Shown here: one piece after another, positions 59,101 to 64,000 of the stretch
Layout: every line of letters starts with the position of its first letter
Numbering within the stretch: the first letter of the stretch is position 1
Source: Chaunax sp. Z400
Taxonomy: Eukaryota; Chordata; Actinopteri; Lophiiformes; Chaunacidae
Direction: 5' to 3'
Assembly: GCA_037577475.1 (NCBI GenBank)
Contig: CM075188.1
Span: forward strand, 13,329,501-13,393,500
DNA length: 64,000 bases
Position numbers and translations under genes: made by a program
Notes under the pieces: model-generated
Told to the model about the DNA's origin: nothing
What the model saw: the letters and a program-made list of their open reading frames with translations, nothing else
Databases searched by the model: none

Positions 59101-62100
59101 TATTATTCATTTGTTATTGGTCAGTTATCAAAGAATTAATCATTGTTTAAGTAATTCTTAATACAAAAATGCCAAAAAAATCCACTGTTTTAGTTTTTCA
59201 AATGTGTCAAATTGCAGCTCTTCTTTGTTGTAAATTACAATTGAATGACTGAAAATCTTGGTGTCACTTAGACTTCTGGATTATTGTGACAGCGTTTCTC
59301 AATATTTTATACATTTTGCAAACCAAACGATACATAGATTAATCTAGGAATCAGCCAGCAGATAAATGCATTATGAAACTAATCCTTAGATGCAGCCCTA
59401 TGTAAAAGCACATTTTACATAGGGCTAAGCGAATGTCCCTATAGAAATACTTTCATACTCCTGTAGCATTTTCAATTGAAGACTTTCACTTATAATGGAG
59501 TATTTTTAATAGCATTAGTACTTTTAGTTCTTCAGATCTCAGATTGTGTGCATGCATCATCAGTAAAAAAATGTCCCTGATGACTCTATTTAGCTCTACA
59601 CAGTGCCTGTTTTCACGGCCACATCCGCCTGGTGCAGTTCTTGCTGGACAGCGGTGCGGACATGAACATGGTTGCCTGTGACCCCAGCAGGTCCAGTGGG
59701 GAGAAGGATGAACAGACCTGCTTGATGTGGGCTTATGAAAAAGGTCTGCTTGTGTGATAGTGAGCTTAGCTGACAGGAAAGATTTGATGAAAACTAATAT
59801 CACTACTCCTGTGTTTTTCTACCTGAGGTCATGATTCCATTGTCACTTTACTGAAACACTACAAACGTCCAGATGAGTCCCCCTGCAATGAGTATTCCCA
59901 GCCGGGAGGGGGTGAGTCACATCTGAACATCTGAACATCACAAGTCCTCCTGTTAATGTGTCTGAACATGTTTCTGAACGCTGTTCTCTTTCAGATGGAT
60001 CCTACGTTTCTGTCCCGTCTCCTCTGGGAAAGATCAAAAGCATGACTAAAGGTGCTGTGAAGCACATCAGATTTCCTCACGACACATCACTGTCAGCTGA
60101 CATGACTGCACACTCTTGTCAGGGAAATTGGAGTGTGAACTACAAATCTGTCCCTAGCTGTGTCATATTCATACTTAATATCTTGCCACTTGTGATCTGA
60201 ATAGCATGAAACACGTGTTTAAGGCCTATGAAATGCTAAAACAGGGCCAATAACCGTTCTAATTAAATTACTGGATTTTCATCAAAGCCGTGCTTATTCA
60301 AATGCGGTGCACATGCCTTTATTTTGAAGTATTTGCAGTGAATGCCCTGATAACAATAAAACAAAACTTTTATTCACTTTTGGCAGACAAATATAATTTC
60401 TGCACACAATCAGCCACGACAATTAAGATTCTACATTATACCCTGACCATCGTCTTCAGAATAATACACAAGTTTGAAAACAATTTGATATACTCAAATG
60501 TGCCTTGTACAGATTAACCTGGAAAGACAACACTAAATTAAAAAGAGGTGACTTTCTTTATGGGATAGTGATGCATTCAACTCTTACTGTGATAAAGCTT
60601 TCTAGAAATGTTGCTCTTTATCCTCAGAAAAAGCAGACGTTCTCCTGCTCAGGGCCAGCCTCCCATCTCATTTCCACCTTCAGCTGTCTGAGCTGGAGTT
60701 CAACGAGATGATTGGATCAGGTAACTCTGTTCATACAGTATTGTCTATATTCAACCGATGTGCTTCATCAAATCTGTTTCACACTCAGGCTCCTTTGGAA
60801 GAGTCTACAGAGGCAAATGCCGAAACAAAATTGTTGCCATAAAACGGTACTTGTCCATTTAAGAGACCTTTGTTTGACATTCTTCATACCTTCCCTGGTA
60901 AGAGGAACATTGATGAGATACCCACTGTTGTTTGTAGCTATCGAGCCAGCACGTACTGCTCAAAGTCAGACGTGGACATGTTCTGCAGGGAGGTCTCCAT
61001 CCTCTGTCGCCTCAATCACCCCTGTATCATCCAGTTTGTGGGGGCGTGTTTGGACGACCCCAGTCAGTTTGCCATCGTGACCCAGTATGTCTCTGGAGGC
61101 TCCTTGTTCTCTCTGCTTCATGAGCAGAAGAGGTGAGGGGGTGTGTGTTAGGTGCTGGAGCTTACAGTTTATTGTACTGTACTGTGTGTGATTGCCCTCA
61201 TCTCATACCCGCTGACACATATAAGCTGCTTAACTTCAGAGCTTCCCTGTGCTGTGATCACCTTTAACAACTGCGCACCTTTACAATCAGCATTATTTAA
61301 GAGTTTGCATGAGTCTGATAGAGAGTGTACCACGTGTCAAGGCTGATTCCTAACCATAGTGGCCTGGGTTTGATTCCAGCCAGTGCTCTTTGCTGTGTTT
61401 CACCCCCTTCTTCTCTTCTGCCTTTTCTGTGTCTCTTTACTTTCAATATCAAATAAAGCAGAAATGCAAGAAAAGATTAAAAAAATACATATCTGTGAAA
61501 AAGACATTATCATTATTATTATTAAGACATTATCTTGAGCTCTGGAAAACTTTGTCCCTGCTTTTTGATTTAAACCATTAATTGGATAATAATAAGTAAA
61601 ATAAATTGATAAAGAAAATAATTTTTAGTTTCAGCTCCATAAATAATCTTTGTCAGACTTTAAAAAAAATTAATTATTGCTCACACTCCGGTGTCTCTGT
61701 GTCTGAAAGTTGTAAGTACAACTCAGTGGCAGATTGACTTTGACCTTCGAGTTTGTTGTTGCTGTACTTATTTTGGTTCCTTCATATATGTAAATAAGAT
61801 GGAAAAAAATAATCAAGACACCTTGCAGTATTATGCAATCCAATACACCACAGCAAACTGCAGCCTGAAGGCCACAGAGGAGGATCAAATGCTCTACGTT
61901 ATTTTTATTGTATTACATTGCATTATATCTTAAAGGTATTCCTGTTAAACTACAGTTAAATAAAGCAAATGAAGCTTAAAAACTCAAATAAAAGGTCTTT
62001 TCAGTTTTGTACAAAGAGGTGAGTTGAAATCAGTTCATTTGATGTCACGTTTAATTCCTCACACCACTCAGTAAATCCTGATCAAACTATCTTGAGGAGT

Positions 62101-63464
62101 TACTCAGTATCTAACAGGACAACGTTTGCACAGCACATCTGATTGTTTCAGGCCATAATCCTCCTTTGAATCGTCCCCTCTCCCATCTCACCCATGTCAC
62201 CCATGTCACCCCCTGGCTTGGTTCATCATTGGTCCAGATGAAGTGTTCTGCAAACTGTGTGGCCAGGTGCTGTCTTTATAGACTGCCCTATTGATCTGTG
62301 TAAAGTGCTGTGTGTGATTGGCAGGGACCATTGATCTGGTGCTAAGTGGCTGCTGCTTTAATGATGTGTCAATGGACAGGCTTATTGACCTGCAGTCCAA
62401 ACTCATCATTGCCATCGACGTGGCCAAGGGCATGGAGTATCTGCACAATCTTACCCAGCCTATAATCCACAGGGACCTCAACAGGTGGGTGCCAAAGTAG
62501 TAGCGTGTGTGGTGGGATGGTATTGACAGACTGAAATAACTGTTGTCATTACTGATATGTTCCCTGCAGCCATAATATTCTGCTGTATGAGGATGGACAT
62601 GCAGTGGTGGCTGATTTTGGAGGTGAGAGACACCTTGCAGTGTTTTATGTGCTGTACAAGATAATTAAAGCTGTATTGGAGCTTCATTTTTACGATAACA
62701 TTGAGTTAAATGAAATGAAAGTACAACTTTGTCCCTTTTGAAAGAAGAAATAATTATAGATTTCTAAGCAAATTTGTTGATATTATTATGAACAAAAGTA
62801 TAACTAGTAGCTTATGATGACTTATTTTTTTCTCATGTCCTTTACTATGCAATCAATGTAAATAGAATCAGCTGGTTTAACATTTACTGTTAAACCTCAC
62901 TGTGGTTTCCACCTCTCTTAGTTTCTTGTGATGCTGTACTGACTATTGGATATTTTAATCACTGGCTCAACTCAATGTGTGCGACTCTAGATGAAAGTTA
63001 AATACCAGCGTACGCACATTTTTTAACCATTGTATGTCCCACCCTTCCTCTGCAGAATCAAGATTTCTCCAGTCTGTCAACGAGGATAACATGACCAAAC
63101 AGCCAGGGGTCAGTGATCTTTACTCCATCTGATTTATTTGATACAAAGAGAAAACATTTGTGATAGAGTCCCCCCCCCCTACTTCTTAGATAAAATACTA
63201 TCACAGCATCTGCAGCATCTTTGGAAGATTTTTTTTTTGTGGGAGTTCAAGCCAGTGTTTCCTCAGGCTCTTGCCATCAATTACCCACAAGCTTAAAAAA
63301 CTGCCGTCATGCAGATTTTATCTCAATGTGCTGACTCAGGACTACCCAGAGTGCTAGCCTGCACTTTGGTATTAAGTGGGTTACATCTCTTGGGAACTGC
63401 CAGTTATGAGGAACTACTTATGCTTGCTAGGACGACAGTGTTTATGTCAGTAATTGGGCCTCAC

Positions 63465-63515
<51 letters not shown>

Positions 63516-63663
63516 TGTGTGTTTGTACAGAACCTGCGTTGGATGGCTCCTGAGGTGTTCACCCAGTCTACTCGCTACTCAGTGAAGGCTGACATATTCA
63601 GCTATGCCCTCTGTCTCTGGGAGCTGCTTACTGGAGAAATTCCCTTTGTGCATTTAAAACCTG
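56137..63663 (+). CDS. tnni3k: Serine/threonine(tyrosine)-protein kinase TNNI3K, partial (3' end outside window)
   Basis: TNNI3K is a cardiac ankyrin-repeat kinase of the TKL group that binds troponin I. Coding exons: 56137-56176, 56458-56566, 56708-56793, 57081-57178, 57421-57531, 57640-57738, 58122-58260, 58459-58603, 58699-58803, 58893-58987, 59594-59743, 59828-59911, 59995-60051, 60628-60720, 60789-60846, 60938-61132, 62380-62484, 62570-62622, 63056-63108, 63531-63663. All phases match; 669 residues are present and the last exon ends at a donor, so roughly 165 residues (kinase C-lobe end and Ser-rich tail) lie beyond 64000. The start MGNYKSRPSQTCTDEWKKKV matches the mammalian N-terminus with its coiled coil. 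Ankyrin repeats span about 65-420. Kinase: GSGSFGRV about 468, VAIKR Lys about 488, HRDLN about 584, DFG about 604, APE about 631. No inactivating change was seen. Confidence 0.95.
57755..58034. mobile_element. hAT-like non-autonomous element in tnni3k intron 6
   Basis: It starts CAGGGACTCCCAAAGTGGGG and ends GAAAATTTTGGGAACCTCTG; the outer 14 bp are imperfect inverted repeats. It is bordered by CTCCAGTC (57747-57754) and CTCCCATC (58035-58042), an 8-bp target duplication with two differences, the length expected for hAT. It has no coding capacity. The insertion begins 16 bp after the exon end at 57738. Confidence 0.7.
63465..63524. repeat. (TG)n run next to a tnni3k splice acceptor
   Basis: About 28 TG units end six nucleotides before the exon starting at 63531. 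The run takes the place of a normal polypyrimidine tract. Confidence 0.95.
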
Positions 63664-64000
63664 GTACTTCTTCAGATCAGGTCTTACATGTTGATATCAA
63701 GAGTGGATATGACAGTTCAAATTAAAGGGGCACAACGTTTTTCACACTGTCACAACTTACTTACCATGTAGTACAATTAAATACAGTGACAAAATTGTTA
63801 TTGTTAGTCAAGAAAGTGCCTCATGCTAAAATTTCATGATCCTCAATTTTAGTGGAGTTTTTGTCGTTACATGTTGTTAAATCATTTTGTTAAATCATTT
63901 ATTGAGAAAATATAAACTCGGCATCAGCATTGGCCTGCAATAGTACAGTGTTAGGATCCTTCACTGAGATCCAGGACACTGACTGAGAATCTTGTAAATG
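63664..64000 (+). other. tnni3k intron, running off the window
   Basis: It follows the donor at 63664. No further exon is recognisable before the edge. Confidence 0.7.

Noticed and set aside
62318..62379. Earlier acceptor for the tnni3k exon at 62380
   Set aside because: Using the AG near 62325 puts a stop in frame; only the AG at 62378-62379 continues HEQKR into LIDLQSKL.
1..64000. CRISPR arrays, operons or prokaryotic elements
   Set aside because: The tandem repeats have no spacers of CRISPR type, and all genes are split by spliceosomal introns; this is vertebrate nuclear DNA.

Overview
The window is vertebrate nuclear DNA, almost certainly from a ray-finned teleost. Genes are split into many short exons with GT-AG introns, there are no operons, and the repeats are of fish type (Tc1-like and hAT-like relics, microsatellites). 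All main protein assignments come from translating exons and comparing them with family sequences known from memory. No database search was run, and species assignment below 'teleost, perhaps percomorph' is inference.

Layout, left to right. 1-9.1 kb is mostly non-coding. It holds a 13-bp minisatellite, one convincing minus-strand first coding exon of an unidentified gene (3.58-3.86 kb), a decayed UBXN6-like pseudogene on the minus strand (6.66-8.17 kb) and a Tc1/mariner transposase relic (8.65-8.87 kb). 9.26-10.85 kb and 14.44-16.18 kb hold two tandem plus-strand copies of a type 1 iodothyronine deiodinase (dio1). Each has four coding exons, an in-frame TGA for selenocysteine at residue 126 and a SECIS candidate in the 3' UTR. 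20.85-36.08 kb holds ssbp3 on the minus strand, with 18 coding exons (383 aa). 38.61-47.41 kb holds acot11 on the plus strand, with 15 coding exons (581 aa). 49.59-54.33 kb holds fpgt on the plus strand, with 4 coding exons (580 aa). From 56.14 kb to past the right edge lies tnni3k on the plus strand: 20 coding exons, about 669 residues, still open at the edge.

Functionally the genes are a neighbourhood rather than a pathway. dio1 activates or clears thyroid hormone, ssbp3 is an LDB1-complex adaptor in transcription, acot11 hydrolyses acyl-CoA, fpgt salvages fucose as GDP-fucose, and tnni3k is a cardiac ankyrin-repeat kinase. DIO1, SSBP3 and ACOT11 are linked on human 1p32 and FPGT-TNNI3K on 1p31, so this fish segment keeps pieces of an old linkage group together.

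The observations most worth following are these: (1) the tandem dio1 pair with both Sec codons intact; (2) a sharp contrast between a diverged exon 1 and nearly identical exons 2-4 with their introns, suggesting gene conversion; (3) a 43-nt exact match between the dio1 copy-1 3' UTR and the oppositely transcribed region downstream of the ssbp3 stop, which would make the two mRNAs complementary; (4) a 3' UTR intron just after each SECIS; (5) phase-compatible exons that would allow an fpgt-tnni3k read-through protein; (6) a CU-rich-flanked in-frame cassette exon in ssbp3.
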